Positions 17,405 through 24,980 of a stretch of DNA of 64,000 bases are shown piece after piece; within the stretch, counting starts at the first letter, position 1, and each line of letters opens with the position of its first letter. The notes under the pieces are model-generated. The model was not told where the DNA came from and searched no databases. It was given only the letters and a program-made list of their open reading frames with translations. The position numbers were made by a program, and so were the translations under genes. This stretch comes from a virus, in the IMG/VR virus record IMGVR_UViG_3300034158_000007, positions 1 through 64,000 of that record. One strand, written 5' to 3'.

Positions 17405-17650
17405 ATGCAAGTTGTTGTACCTACAATGGAGGCGTGGTTGTTATACGAACAGAAAGCCGAAGGGCGTCGTGAACCGATCACATTGGACCGTGTTCTCCGT
17501 GAAGAATTACCTGAGGGTAAAATGTATGTAGAGGAAGGAAGCAGTACACTTTGGCATCGGGACGTTCAACAGAATGGTCCGACGTCAGTAGCTTATGCCG
17601 TTTACAATGCAGTAATGTCTGATTTTGAGGAAGCCATATGTTCGAGATGA
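17405..17650 (+). CDS. Small early protein, 81 aa
   Basis: First gene behind the early promoter at 17372, with TGGAGGTG before the ATG. Acidic, with a helical N-terminus (VPTMEAWLLYEQKAEGRRE). The end overlaps the nvRNAP beta gene start by 13 bases, so the polymerase subunit may depend on its translation. Function unknown. Confidence 0.72.
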   Translation: MQVVVPTMEAWLLYEQKAEGRREPITLDRVLREELPEGKMYVEEGSSTLWHRDVQQNGPTSVAYAVYNAVMSDFEEAICSR

Positions 17651-19749
17651 AACGAGTAGCGCGAGAGATCAAATACCACTATGCCGGTAACGCAATTATC
17701 GATCCATGGTTTGGTGTTACTTCCGCAGCCCGTGGAGCTATGCTCTTGGGTCAGATTACTCAGGCTCCTGTTATTAAAGGCGCTGAACCACGTTGGTTCC
17801 AAACGGGTGCTGAACTTCGGTTCGGTGAACATTCATTCGACATGCGTATCCCAGAAGACGTTCAGATCCTGAGCGTAATGCGTAAGTATCCTACCGGTAT
17901 GGGTGGGGATGCAATCAAACATAACCCGGAGACCACGATCTTCTACGAACACTACTACGACGAGTTCAAAACCGTAGGCGTGTTGCGTGTACCAGAGTAC
18001 ATGAGTTTCCACCAGACGTTCGGCTTCCAACTGGAACGTAATAAGGAGGTATGGGAAAACCTGCATCCAGGTGCAATGATCCCTAAAGACACAATCCTCA
18101 GTAAGTCCAAAGGGCTTTCTAAAGATGGTCACTTCTGTGCAGGCATGAACGTACAAGCTGCGTTCTTTGGTCACCATGCCACCATTGAAGATGGATTCTT
18201 GATCTCCGATGAGATCCTTGAAGAGTTCGCACCACATGCTTACGGTACAGCTATCGGTAGTTGTGGGCGTAAGAGTTTCCTGTTGAATGCGTATGGTAAT
18301 AAACCATTCCCTGATATCGGTGAACGTATCCGTCCTGATGGTGTTGTGTTCGCAACACGAGACCTCGATGATGATCTGTCTCCAGCTGAAATGACTCCAC
18401 GTGCTCTACGTGAGATCGACCGGACATTCGACCGAGTGGTAATCGGTGAACCGGGTGCAATCGTTAAAGATATCAAGATCTATCGTGACGAGCGTCAGAA
18501 CCCAAGCTTTACTCCATCGGGTATGGAAACGCAACTCATGAAGTATTACGATGCCTTGTGCACGTATTATCGTGAGGTCCTCAAGTTCTACAACGGCTTG
18601 AAGCAAAAGCGTAAAGACCGTCTGCGTATTACAGATGAGTTTAACCAGTTGGTGGTTGAGGCTATGATCTATCTGCCACAAGCAGAAGGTCAGCGGAAGT
18701 TGTCGCGTATGTATCGTCTTGACCCGCTGGATGAATGGCGTGTAGAGATCACTTATGAGTCCTTGAAGGTTCCAGGTGGTGCTTACAAGATTACCGACTT
18801 CCACGGTGGTAAAGGTGTTGTCTGTAAGACTCTCCCTCGAAGTCAAATGCCGCGTGACGAATTCGGTAACGTAGCTGACGTAGTGATCTTTGGTGGTTCG
18901 ACCATGCGTCGTTCTAACTATGGTCGCATCTATGAACATGGGTTCGGTGCAGCAGTACGAGACCTCGCTCAGCGAATTCGTATTGAAGCTGATCTTCCAC
19001 GTCACGGTGAGTTGAAGCAAGCTGAGGTTAATGCCAGTCCGAAAGCCAACGATCAGGCATTCATCGAGTATGCATTCAATGAGTTCCAAGAACTCTGGTG
19101 GATCATCGCTCCAACCATGCACGAGTTGATGAAAGAACACCCTAACAAGCGAGAGTACATTCATGAAATAATGCGTCAAGGTTTCGCGTATGTGTTTACA
19201 CCGGTAGACGATACTACTCACTTGCCTACAGCAATGGACACCATCATCAATGGTAAGTTCTGCCCGAACTACACGCCGGTGACTTTCACTGACGTTACGG
19301 GTAAAGTGACTACATCTAAAGATAAGGTGCTGATCGGTCCACTGTACATGATGTTGTTGGAGAAGATTGGTGATGACTGGTCTGCTGTAAGCTCGGTTAA
19401 GGTTCAACAGTTTGGCTTGCCATCCAAGTTGAATAACTCTGACCGTAGTTCTACTCCAGGTCGTGAATCGGCTATTCGTTCTTTCGGTGAGTCTGAGACT
19501 CGTTCGTATAACTGCACCGTAGGTCCTGAGGCGACCATGGAGCTGCTTGATCAGACTAACAACCCACTGGCACACACCAGCGTTGTGAACTCCATCCTGA
19601 CGGCTAAGAAACCAACCAACATTGAACGTGCGGTAGATCGTAAGAAAGTTCCATTCGGTAACAGTCGTCCGGTTAGCTTGCTGAGTCACATGCTTCAGAC
19701 TCGTGGTATTGAGTTCAAGTATGTTCCGACTCCAGAAGCGTTTGTTTAA
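17638..19749 (+). CDS. Non-virion RNA polymerase beta subunit, C-terminal part (phiKZ gp71-73-like)
   Basis: Covers the C-terminal half of beta in the split nvRNAP. Visible signatures: HATIEDGFLISDEI (bacterial GYNFEDAILISE, about residues 182-195), YKITDFHGGKGVV (GDKMAGRHGNKGVV), STMRRSNYGRIYE (PSRMNIGQILE) and RESAIRSFGESETRSY near the end (GGQRFGEMEVWAL). These hold the lysines and the switch region that complete the active centre with beta'. In phiKZ the equivalent gene is interrupted by an intron-borne endonuclease ORF (gp72); here it is one uninterrupted 703-aa frame. The N-terminal beta half (gp123-like) is not in this window. Confidence 0.93.
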   Translation: MFEMKRVAREIKYHYAGNAIIDPWFGVTSAARGAMLLGQITQAPVIKGAEPRWFQTGAELRFGEHSFDMRIPEDVQILSVMRKYPTGMGGDAIKHNPETTIFYEHYYDEFKTVGVLRVPEYMSFHQTFGFQLERNKEVWENLHPGAMIPKDTILSKSKGLSKDGHFCAGMNVQAAFFGHHATIEDGFLISDEILEEFAPHAYGTAIGSCGRKSFLLNAYGNKPFPDIGERIRPDGVVFATRDLDDDLSPAEMTPRALREIDRTFDRVVIGEPGAIVKDIKIYRDERQNPSFTPSGMETQLMKYYDALCTYYREVLKFYNGLKQKRKDRLRITDEFNQLVVEAMIYLPQAEGQRKLSRMYRLDPLDEWRVEITYESLKVPGGAYKITDFHGGKGVVCKTLPRSQMPRDEFGNVADVVIFGGSTMRRSNYGRIYEHGFGAAVRDLAQRIRIEADLPRHGELKQAEVNASPKANDQAFIEYAFNEFQELWWIIAPTMHELMKEHPNKREYIHEIMRQGFAYVFTPVDDTTHLPTAMDTIINGKFCPNYTPVTFTDVTGKVTTSKDKVLIGPLYMMLLEKIGDDWSAVSSVKVQQFGLPSKLNNSDRSSTPGRESAIRSFGESETRSYNCTVGPEATMELLDQTNNPLAHTSVVNSILTAKKPTNIERAVDRKKVPFGNSRPVSLLSHMLQTRGIEFKYVPTPEAFV

Positions 19750-19759
19750 GAGGTAAGGC

Positions 19760-21739
19760 ATGAGACAACTCAACACGTATAATGCTCGTGACATCGCTAA
19801 CATGTCTTACGATCAGCTGTTCGCTATCCCAAGCGAATGGCACAAGATAGTCTTTGCCGATGGTGAGGTGATCTGTAAGGATCGCATCACTAAGCAATCT
19901 GCCTTGCTGTGGAAACCGTTTCGTGATTTCCCAGATGTCCCTATCCTGAAGGCACACCACCTTCAAGAGCAACGGGTGACAGCTAAGAGTTTGGTGAAGC
20001 TACTGAACGCGATCATCTGGCACATCAAACGAACCAACCCGACCGATGTTGATCCTGAGTATTTGGCTAAGCTTGCGATCGAAGCTAAGAACGACTGCTA
20101 TAACCAAGTAACCATGAAGCTGCCTGCATACCACGCAACGCTCAGTATGTTTGAGATTAACGAGGTCTATCAGCATCCACTGATTCGGGCAGCTAACACC
20201 AACATTGATCCGACTACGCACGGTATCGAAGGGGTAGCCTATAAGCAGTTGAAAGATGCGTTCATGGACCCAGAGAACTTCATTGGTAACTCCATCATTG
20301 AAGGTTTGAAGTCTGGTACCCAGAAGATCGAACAACTGTATCAGGCATTTGGTCCACGGGGTTTCCCTACCGACATCAACTCGGATATCTTTCCTGAGCC
20401 TGTTCTGCAAGGTTACATTGAGGGTATCTGGGGGCTGTATGAGAACATGGTTGAGTCTCGGTCTGGTACTAAGGCTCTGCTGTATAACAAAGAACTCCTT
20501 CGGGTTACCGAATACTTCAACCGTAAGTCTCAGCTGATCGCTCAGTATGTACGGAACTTGCACCGTGGTGACTGTGGTGCGGATTACGTTACCTTTCCAA
20601 TCATGAAAGGTTACCTCAAGTCCATGAACGGTAAGTTCTATCTGAACGAAGAGACCGGACAGATGGATGTGATGACGGGGAATGAAACCCATCTGATCGG
20701 TAAGCGTGTGAAGATCCGTTCTGTGATCGGCTGTATGCATAAAGATCCACAGGGTGTTTGCTCGACGTGTTATGGACTGCTGGCGGATAACATCCCTCAT
20801 GGTACTAACATCGGTCAAGTGGCTGCGGTATCGATGGGTGACAAAATCACTTCGTCGGTATTGTCGACTAAACATACTGACGCTACTTCTGCTGTAGAAC
20901 AATACAAGCTAGGGGGAATCGAGGCACAGTACTTGAGGGACGGTTCTCAATCCGAAACGCTGTATCTTCGGAAAGAGCTTGCGGGTAAAGGCTTCAAGTT
21001 GGTGATCTCTCGGAACGAAGCAGCTAACCTGGCTGACGTGTTGATGATTGATAACCTGCACGCCTATCCACCGACATCTGCTTCTGAGATGACTCGCTGT
21101 GGTTTGATCCGTGATGTAGCCGGTACTGATGTTGGCGATGTACTAACGGTCTCGTTGTATAACCGTAAAGCATCGTTGTCGCTAGATATGCTCAAGCACA
21201 TCAAGCAAGTACGTTGGACTCCTGACCATCGTGACAACATCGTGATCGATCTGGAGGGCTTTGACTTTAGCCTGCCATTCCTGACGCTGCCTTATAAGCA
21301 CGTTAACATGTACGAAGTAATGAAGCGGATTCAAAGCTTCTTGCATTCTGGTTCGGACACCGAGGGTTCGAAACTGAGTTCCGACAAGGTAGGTTTTACT
21401 AGCAAGACTTATCTTAAGAACTACTCTTCCGTAATCGAAGGTGTTGTTGCTACTGCATCTCTGGTGAATGAAAAGATTAACTTGCCGTTTACACACTGTG
21501 AAGTGCTGGCATATGCTATGACAGTTAAATCCATTCAGCAGAAGGACTTCAACCTACCTAAGCCGGGTGTCAATGGTCAGTTTGAGAAGTATAACAAACT
21601 GATGCAATCCCGTGACTTGGCTGGGACGATGGCCTTTGAGAAGCAACACGAACCATTTGCCAACCCTGCTAGCTTCCTTTATACACAACGCAATGATCAC
21701 CCATATTGCCTGTCCGTGATGGGAGGGAAGCTGTACTAA
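19760..21739 (+). CDS. Non-virion RNA polymerase beta' subunit, C-terminal part (phiKZ gp74-like)
   Basis: Complements the beta' N-terminal piece at 2248. A complete second zinc site is visible, as in bacterial beta': HRGDCGADYVTF, then IGCMHKDPQGVCSTCYG, giving four cysteines in the canonical order, followed by NIGQVAAVSMGDKITSSVL, the counterpart of GVIAAQSIGEPGTQLT (bridge and trigger region). 659 residues. Starts 11 bases after the beta gene with AGAGGTAAGG upstream, so the two large subunits are co-transcribed. Confidence 0.92.
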   Translation: MRQLNTYNARDIANMSYDQLFAIPSEWHKIVFADGEVICKDRITKQSALLWKPFRDFPDVPILKAHHLQEQRVTAKSLVKLLNAIIWHIKRTNPTDVDPEYLAKLAIEAKNDCYNQVTMKLPAYHATLSMFEINEVYQHPLIRAANTNIDPTTHGIEGVAYKQLKDAFMDPENFIGNSIIEGLKSGTQKIEQLYQAFGPRGFPTDINSDIFPEPVLQGYIEGIWGLYENMVESRSGTKALLYNKELLRVTEYFNRKSQLIAQYVRNLHRGDCGADYVTFPIMKGYLKSMNGKFYLNEETGQMDVMTGNETHLIGKRVKIRSVIGCMHKDPQGVCSTCYGLLADNIPHGTNIGQVAAVSMGDKITSSVLSTKHTDATSAVEQYKLGGIEAQYLRDGSQSETLYLRKELAGKGFKLVISRNEAANLADVLMIDNLHAYPPTSASEMTRCGLIRDVAGTDVGDVLTVSLYNRKASLSLDMLKHIKQVRWTPDHRDNIVIDLEGFDFSLPFLTLPYKHVNMYEVMKRIQSFLHSGSDTEGSKLSSDKVGFTSKTYLKNYSSVIEGVVATASLVNEKINLPFTHCEVLAYAMTVKSIQQKDFNLPKPGVNGQFEKYNKLMQSRDLAGTMAFEKQHEPFANPASFLYTQRNDHPYCLSVMGGKLY

Positions 21740-21755
21740 ACGGAGGTCGAGGTCT

Positions 21756-21792
21756 GGGGAGCTTCGGCTTCCCGGATACTCTTTACTTTTTT
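21756..21792 (+). terminator. Rho-independent terminator after nvRNAP genes
   Basis: GGGGAGC / GCTTCCC stem (one wobble), TTCG loop, T run 21787-21792 running directly into the ATG of the helicase gene. Confidence 0.75.
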
Positions 21793-23334
21793 ATGATCCC
21801 CTTAATAAAAGTTGATCGCTACACTCATGGTTGTCGATTATCTGAATTCACGCGTGAAACGTTTGATAAGATGACCGGCTTCCTCGAGGGGTTAGCGCTG
21901 AAAGAACCCAGGAAGCTTCCAGGTAACCGGGTAATCATGGAGTTGAAAAAGAAATACTACGGTGTGTTTGAAAACAGTAAAGAAGTTTACATCCACCGGA
22001 ACTCCCTTGAAGACCTATTGAACTTCCTTGAGAACAGAGGGGTACCACGGTCACACGTTCAGATCAACGATGTTCCATTGCCTAAAGCGGTGGAGGCTAT
22101 CTATGAGATGCACGAGAAATACGTTCTACGGGATTATCAGGTTCTGATTAAAGCAGATATCCTTCGACCTGGCTGCCCCTCAGCACGAGTGGATCTACAG
22201 ACAGGTAAAGGTAAAACCCTGACGTCCCTTGCAGCGCTCTGTGATCGCGGTGTGCGTGCGATTGTAATGGTTCCACCCAAGTACTTCGGTATCTGGATTG
22301 AAGCCCTACAGAACACGTATAAGGGTTATGCAGAGAACCCTTTAAAGTTCATGACCGTCTCAGGTTCAGCGGAACTCCAAAAACTAATTGACAGAGGTAT
22401 TGATAATGACCTGGAAGGCGTTGACGTCATCGTTATTTCGAACGTCACGTATCGATCGTACATCGACAACTTTGAGAAGTATGGGCATGACATTGTTAAT
22501 CTTGGCTATAACGCTCCGCCTCCGCGATTCCATGAAGCTGTGGGTGCTGGAATGCAGATCAACGACGAAATCCAAGAAGATCCCGGTCTGGTGTTTCGTA
22601 TTGATATGTATAGCAACATTGAGCTTCAAGTTTATCTGTCTGCTACTCCTTTTACAGGTAATGCCTTTGTAACGAAAATGATTGATAAGATGCTCCCGCC
22701 GGAAACCATGGTACGGTTACCGAATCTGGACGTCTACATCAATTGCATGTGTCTACGCTACTGTGAGCCTAAGGTTCGTCCACAAGACTACCTGACCCCT
22801 TACAAGAACACCTACAACCATGCACGTTATGAAACACAGATGATGAAAGACCCTAAACGGATGCGAGCGTATCTGAAGATGGTCGGTAACATTGCACAAG
22901 GTACTTTCATTAATGATCGGTTACCCGGTCAGAAACAATTGTTACTGTGTGCGACGGTTGCTTTCATCGATGACGTGGTTACATACCTGCAAGAGCGGTT
23001 CCCAGATCTGGCTATTAATGGTCACTACTCGGGTTCTCCTTACGCAAGGTTGCTAGCTAACGACATCACCGTGTCTACGATCAAATCGTCTGGTACGGGT
23101 GTGGACATTCCTAACCTGCGGGAAGTAGGTCTGCTACAAGCTACAGACTCTAAGAAGGATAACATCCAGATCTTAGGGCGGTTGCGTAAACTGCGTGACT
23201 TCGTTGATGTGGTACCTCGCCTGACCTTCTTGGCCTGTGAGTCAATCCCTCAACACATGAAGTATGCACGCTCAAAGCAAGAACACTTTGAAGGACGCGT
23301 ACTGGTCTTCAAGACAATGCGTATCGCCATGTGA
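21793..23334 (+). CDS. SF2 DNA/RNA helicase (UvsW-like, phiKZ gp75 position)
   Basis: 513 residues from ATG 21793; an in-frame start at 21706 is rejected because it would translate the terminator hairpin. Helicase motifs: I TGKGKT (137-142), II NDEIQ (257-261, a DE-x-x variant), III SATPFTGN (283-290), VI region QILGRLRKLRD (459-469) with the arginine fingers. The organisation matches T4 UvsW-type SF2 helicases that remodel branched DNA. No clear ribosome site lies between the terminator and the ATG, so translation may be leaderless or coupled. It follows the beta' gene as gp75 follows gp74 in phiKZ. Confidence 0.85.
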   Translation: MIPLIKVDRYTHGCRLSEFTRETFDKMTGFLEGLALKEPRKLPGNRVIMELKKKYYGVFENSKEVYIHRNSLEDLLNFLENRGVPRSHVQINDVPLPKAVEAIYEMHEKYVLRDYQVLIKADILRPGCPSARVDLQTGKGKTLTSLAALCDRGVRAIVMVPPKYFGIWIEALQNTYKGYAENPLKFMTVSGSAELQKLIDRGIDNDLEGVDVIVISNVTYRSYIDNFEKYGHDIVNLGYNAPPPRFHEAVGAGMQINDEIQEDPGLVFRIDMYSNIELQVYLSATPFTGNAFVTKMIDKMLPPETMVRLPNLDVYINCMCLRYCEPKVRPQDYLTPYKNTYNHARYETQMMKDPKRMRAYLKMVGNIAQGTFINDRLPGQKQLLLCATVAFIDDVVTYLQERFPDLAINGHYSGSPYARLLANDITVSTIKSSGTGVDIPNLREVGLLQATDSKKDNIQILGRLRKLRDFVDVVPRLTFLACESIPQHMKYARSKQEHFEGRVLVFKTMRIAM

Positions 23335-23339
23335 ATAGT

Positions 23340-23363
23340 CCTCCCACACGGGAGGGCTTTATG
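23340..23363 (+). terminator. Hairpin followed by TATG
   Basis: CCTCCC-ACAC-GGGAGG then GCTTTATG. Same design as the hairpins at 55736 and 63071. Confidence 0.6.
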
Positions 23364-23378
23364 ACGTTAGAGGTTTAA

Positions 23379-23606
23379 ATGGATTACGAAGCACTGTATC
23401 GACTCATTTGTTTGGCGGGTGGCATCTATGCCTTGTTCAGAATCATTCAGACTATGATCATTAAGTTCAATGCACCTGACCCCGTAACCAACGAGTACCA
23501 TGAATCGTTAGGTTACACGTTCGTTCACTTCTTGATTGGGGTAGGGATTATGCTACTCGGTCTGTTGGTTCAATCGATCCACATGAGGTTCTGGCCATGG
23601 ATGTAA
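23379..23606 (+). CDS. Small membrane protein 1 of a five-gene cluster, 75 aa
   Basis: Two predicted membrane helices: LYRLICLAGGIYALFRIIQT and FVHFLIGVGIMLLGLLVQS, with a charged loop between. AGAGG lies before the ATG. Ten-base overlap with the next gene. Would sit in the inner membrane; function unknown. Confidence 0.75.
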   Translation: MDYEALYRLICLAGGIYALFRIIQTMIIKFNAPDPVTNEYHESLGYTFVHFLIGVGIMLLGLLVQSIHMRFWPWM

Positions 23607-23839
23607 GTCAACTGTGGATTCCGATGGTGTACTTCCTTTCACTAGCTGAGTTGGTAATCCTGATTATGATTGGGATGCTCTACGCTACACGGCCATATGC
23701 TGAAGGGATAGAAGCTGACTTCCGCTACCGGAGTCGTATGGGTGGTGCTATCATCACGTTCGTAGCGTTTGGGTTGATACTCTTCTTACTGCTCGCTATC
23801 AATAAAGTTAACTTGGAGGTGATGAATGGACTTTACTGA
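23597..23839 (+). CDS. Small membrane protein 2, 80 aa
   Basis: Two membrane helices: WIPMVYFLSLAELVILIMIG at the N-terminus and AIITFVAFGLILFLLLAI near the C-terminus, joined by a charged loop. Overlaps both neighbours (ATG inside the previous gene, GGAGG for the next gene inside its own end), so the cluster is translated as a coupled unit. Confidence 0.75.
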   Translation: MDVSQLWIPMVYFLSLAELVILIMIGMLYATRPYAEGIEADFRYRSRMGGAIITFVAFGLILFLLLAINKVNLEVMNGLY

Positions 23840-24044
23840 TTTGGAAGGTTGGGTTTTCTCGTTCATTGTGACCACACTGTTTGCAATCCTCGTTAACACC
23901 GGGATGTTCGTCTGGTCTAAGTTTAAACCAGTTAGTAAGGTGTGGAAAGAATGGCAGTTTTCGTTCTTGATCTGCCAAGGGGTAGTGAGTGTCATCCTTG
24001 TGGTGCTTGCGGGTTTGTTGCTATACACCGACCACGCTATTTAA
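23826..24044 (+). CDS. Small membrane protein 3, 72 aa
   Basis: Two membrane helices (GWVFSFIVTTLFAILVNTGMF and FLICQGVVSVILVVLAGLLL) around a basic, tryptophan-containing loop. Preceded by TTGGAGGTG. Last gene before an early promoter that starts a second sub-operon. Confidence 0.75.
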   Translation: MDFTDLEGWVFSFIVTTLFAILVNTGMFVWSKFKPVSKVWKEWQFSFLICQGVVSVILVVLAGLLLYTDHAI

Positions 24045-24049
24045 ACCAT

Positions 24050-24067
24050 CTATAAGCCTATATTACG
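24050..24067 (+). promoter_or_regulatory. phiKZ-type early promoter inside membrane-protein cluster
   Basis: TATATTAC at 24059-24066, 23 bases before the start of the next membrane-protein gene. The upstream ATTT element is less clear (CATCTATAAGCC). Confidence 0.75.
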
Positions 24068-24089
24068 TTCTTGATCTAAAGGAGGTTCT

Positions 24090-24266
24090 ATGGGTCTAAT
24101 AGTGCTGGTGTTTGTCCTGTTCGAGCTTATAGGGTGCTTCATGGTTATAGGTGGGTTAGTAAGTCAAGATTGGATTCGACGGATAACTTACGTAATAGCC
24201 GGGTTACTACTAATAGGTCTCGATAGTTGGTGGTTCTACCTAACCATCACCATGCTTAAGAGGTGA
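24090..24266 (+). CDS. Small membrane protein 4, 58 aa
   Basis: The ATG follows a perfect AAAGGAGG ribosome site directly behind the early promoter. Two hydrophobic segments: LIVLVFVLFELIGCFMVIGG and ITYVIAGLLLIGLDSWWFYL. Ends TGA at 24264-24266. Function unknown; placement behind an early promoter suggests an inner-membrane takeover factor. Confidence 0.72.
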   Translation: MGLIVLVFVLFELIGCFMVIGGLVSQDWIRRITYVIAGLLLIGLDSWWFYLTITMLKR

Positions 24267-24269
24267 CGT

Positions 24270-24482
24270 ATGGAGTATCTAGTCTATATCGCTCTTGCAT
24301 ACTACGCTTTGCTGGTGTTTAAAATTATAGGACAGCTGGTACGGGTTAAGTTCCGTATCAGTAAGTTCTATGATGAGCGGATGAGTCTGCTGTGGGGTTT
24401 GTTTGTCGGTATCCACATTGTGGCGCTGATACTCTATGCCCTATGGTTGATTATCTCTCGACTGGTGAGCGTAGCTCTATAA
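24270..24482 (+). CDS. Small membrane protein 5, 70 aa
   Basis: Two membrane helices: YLVYIALAYYALLVFKIIGQ and LLWGLFVGIHIVALILYALW, separated by a basic loop (RVKFRISKFYDERM). AGAGGTGACGT lies before the ATG. Its layout is like protein 1 of the cluster (hydrophobic N-terminal helix, K/R loop, second helix), so the cluster may be duplicated; not provable by eye. Confidence 0.75.
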   Translation: MEYLVYIALAYYALLVFKIIGQLVRVKFRISKFYDERMSLLWGLFVGIHIVALILYALWLIISRLVSVAL

Positions 24483-24485
24483 CAG

Positions 24486-24530
24486 CATAAAGCCCCTCCT
24501 TGCGGAGGGGCGATATGTTATTTTTTTTTT
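24486..24530. terminator. Bidirectional terminator at convergent genes
   Basis: CATAAA-GCCCCTCC-TTGC-GGAGGGGC-GATATG with a T run (24520-24530) on the + strand. Lies between the convergent ends at 24482 and 24529. CATA and TATG flank the stem symmetrically. Confidence 0.8.
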
Positions 24531-24954
24531 ATGTCGGTTTAAGGCCGCGCATAAGTTGAGTAGCTTGAATGCCTTCCTGAATACTACTGGACTCTGACAG
24601 CTCCACAATGAAGACTGCATCGTCGTAAGGTAGTTCAAAGAATTCATTCAGACTCATCCCAGTGAACTGTGCAATACGGTAATTGATAAACTTACGTATC
24701 CAAGTACGTCTTGGTCCACCCTCAATGATATTCTCTTTGGGGTGCATGCGAACGAGATCTAATGGGTCATTGGTTTGGTGGGTACAGATCCCACGGTCTT
24801 GGTGATAAGCCTTGCGGGTAACCATCTGTGTGACGACTGGTCGCATTGCCCCCGTGGATAGGTACAGTTCTTCAAGAGCTGAATTCTCAATCTCTTGAAG
24901 ACCGAACGAGAGCATCGTTACGTGACCGTCGTTGTCGTTCAAGTCAATACTCAA
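24529..24954 (-). CDS. Hypothetical protein, possibly produced by -1 frameshift from the upstream gene
   Basis: 141 residues if begun at the TTG at 24954. The open frame extends upstream without any ATG or GTG into the end of the 535-aa gene, and the extension (VESVDPKASRLSIDL) reads like genuine protein. The relation to the upstream frame is -1, and the upstream frame ends G-GGG-TAG, where the last glycine codon can slip back one base. Product acidic then basic, no recognised motif. It may be a separate TTG-initiated gene or a frameshift extension. Confidence 0.65.
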   Translation of the reverse strand: MSIDLNDNDGHVTMLSFGLQEIENSALEELYLSTGAMRPVVTQMVTRKAYHQDRGICTHQTNDPLDLVRMHPKENIIEGGPRRTWIRKFINYRIAQFTGMSLNEFFELPYDDAVFIVELSESSSIQEGIQATQLMRGLKPT

Positions 24955-24980
24955 ACGACTCGCTTTAGGATCGACTGACT

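Noticed and set aside
18406-19803. 465-aa reverse-strand frame over nvRNAP beta
   Set aside because: The + strand product carries unmistakable RNA polymerase motifs.
21706-21792. Upstream in-frame start for the helicase gene
   Set aside because: It lies within the end of nvRNAP beta' and translates through the terminator hairpin.
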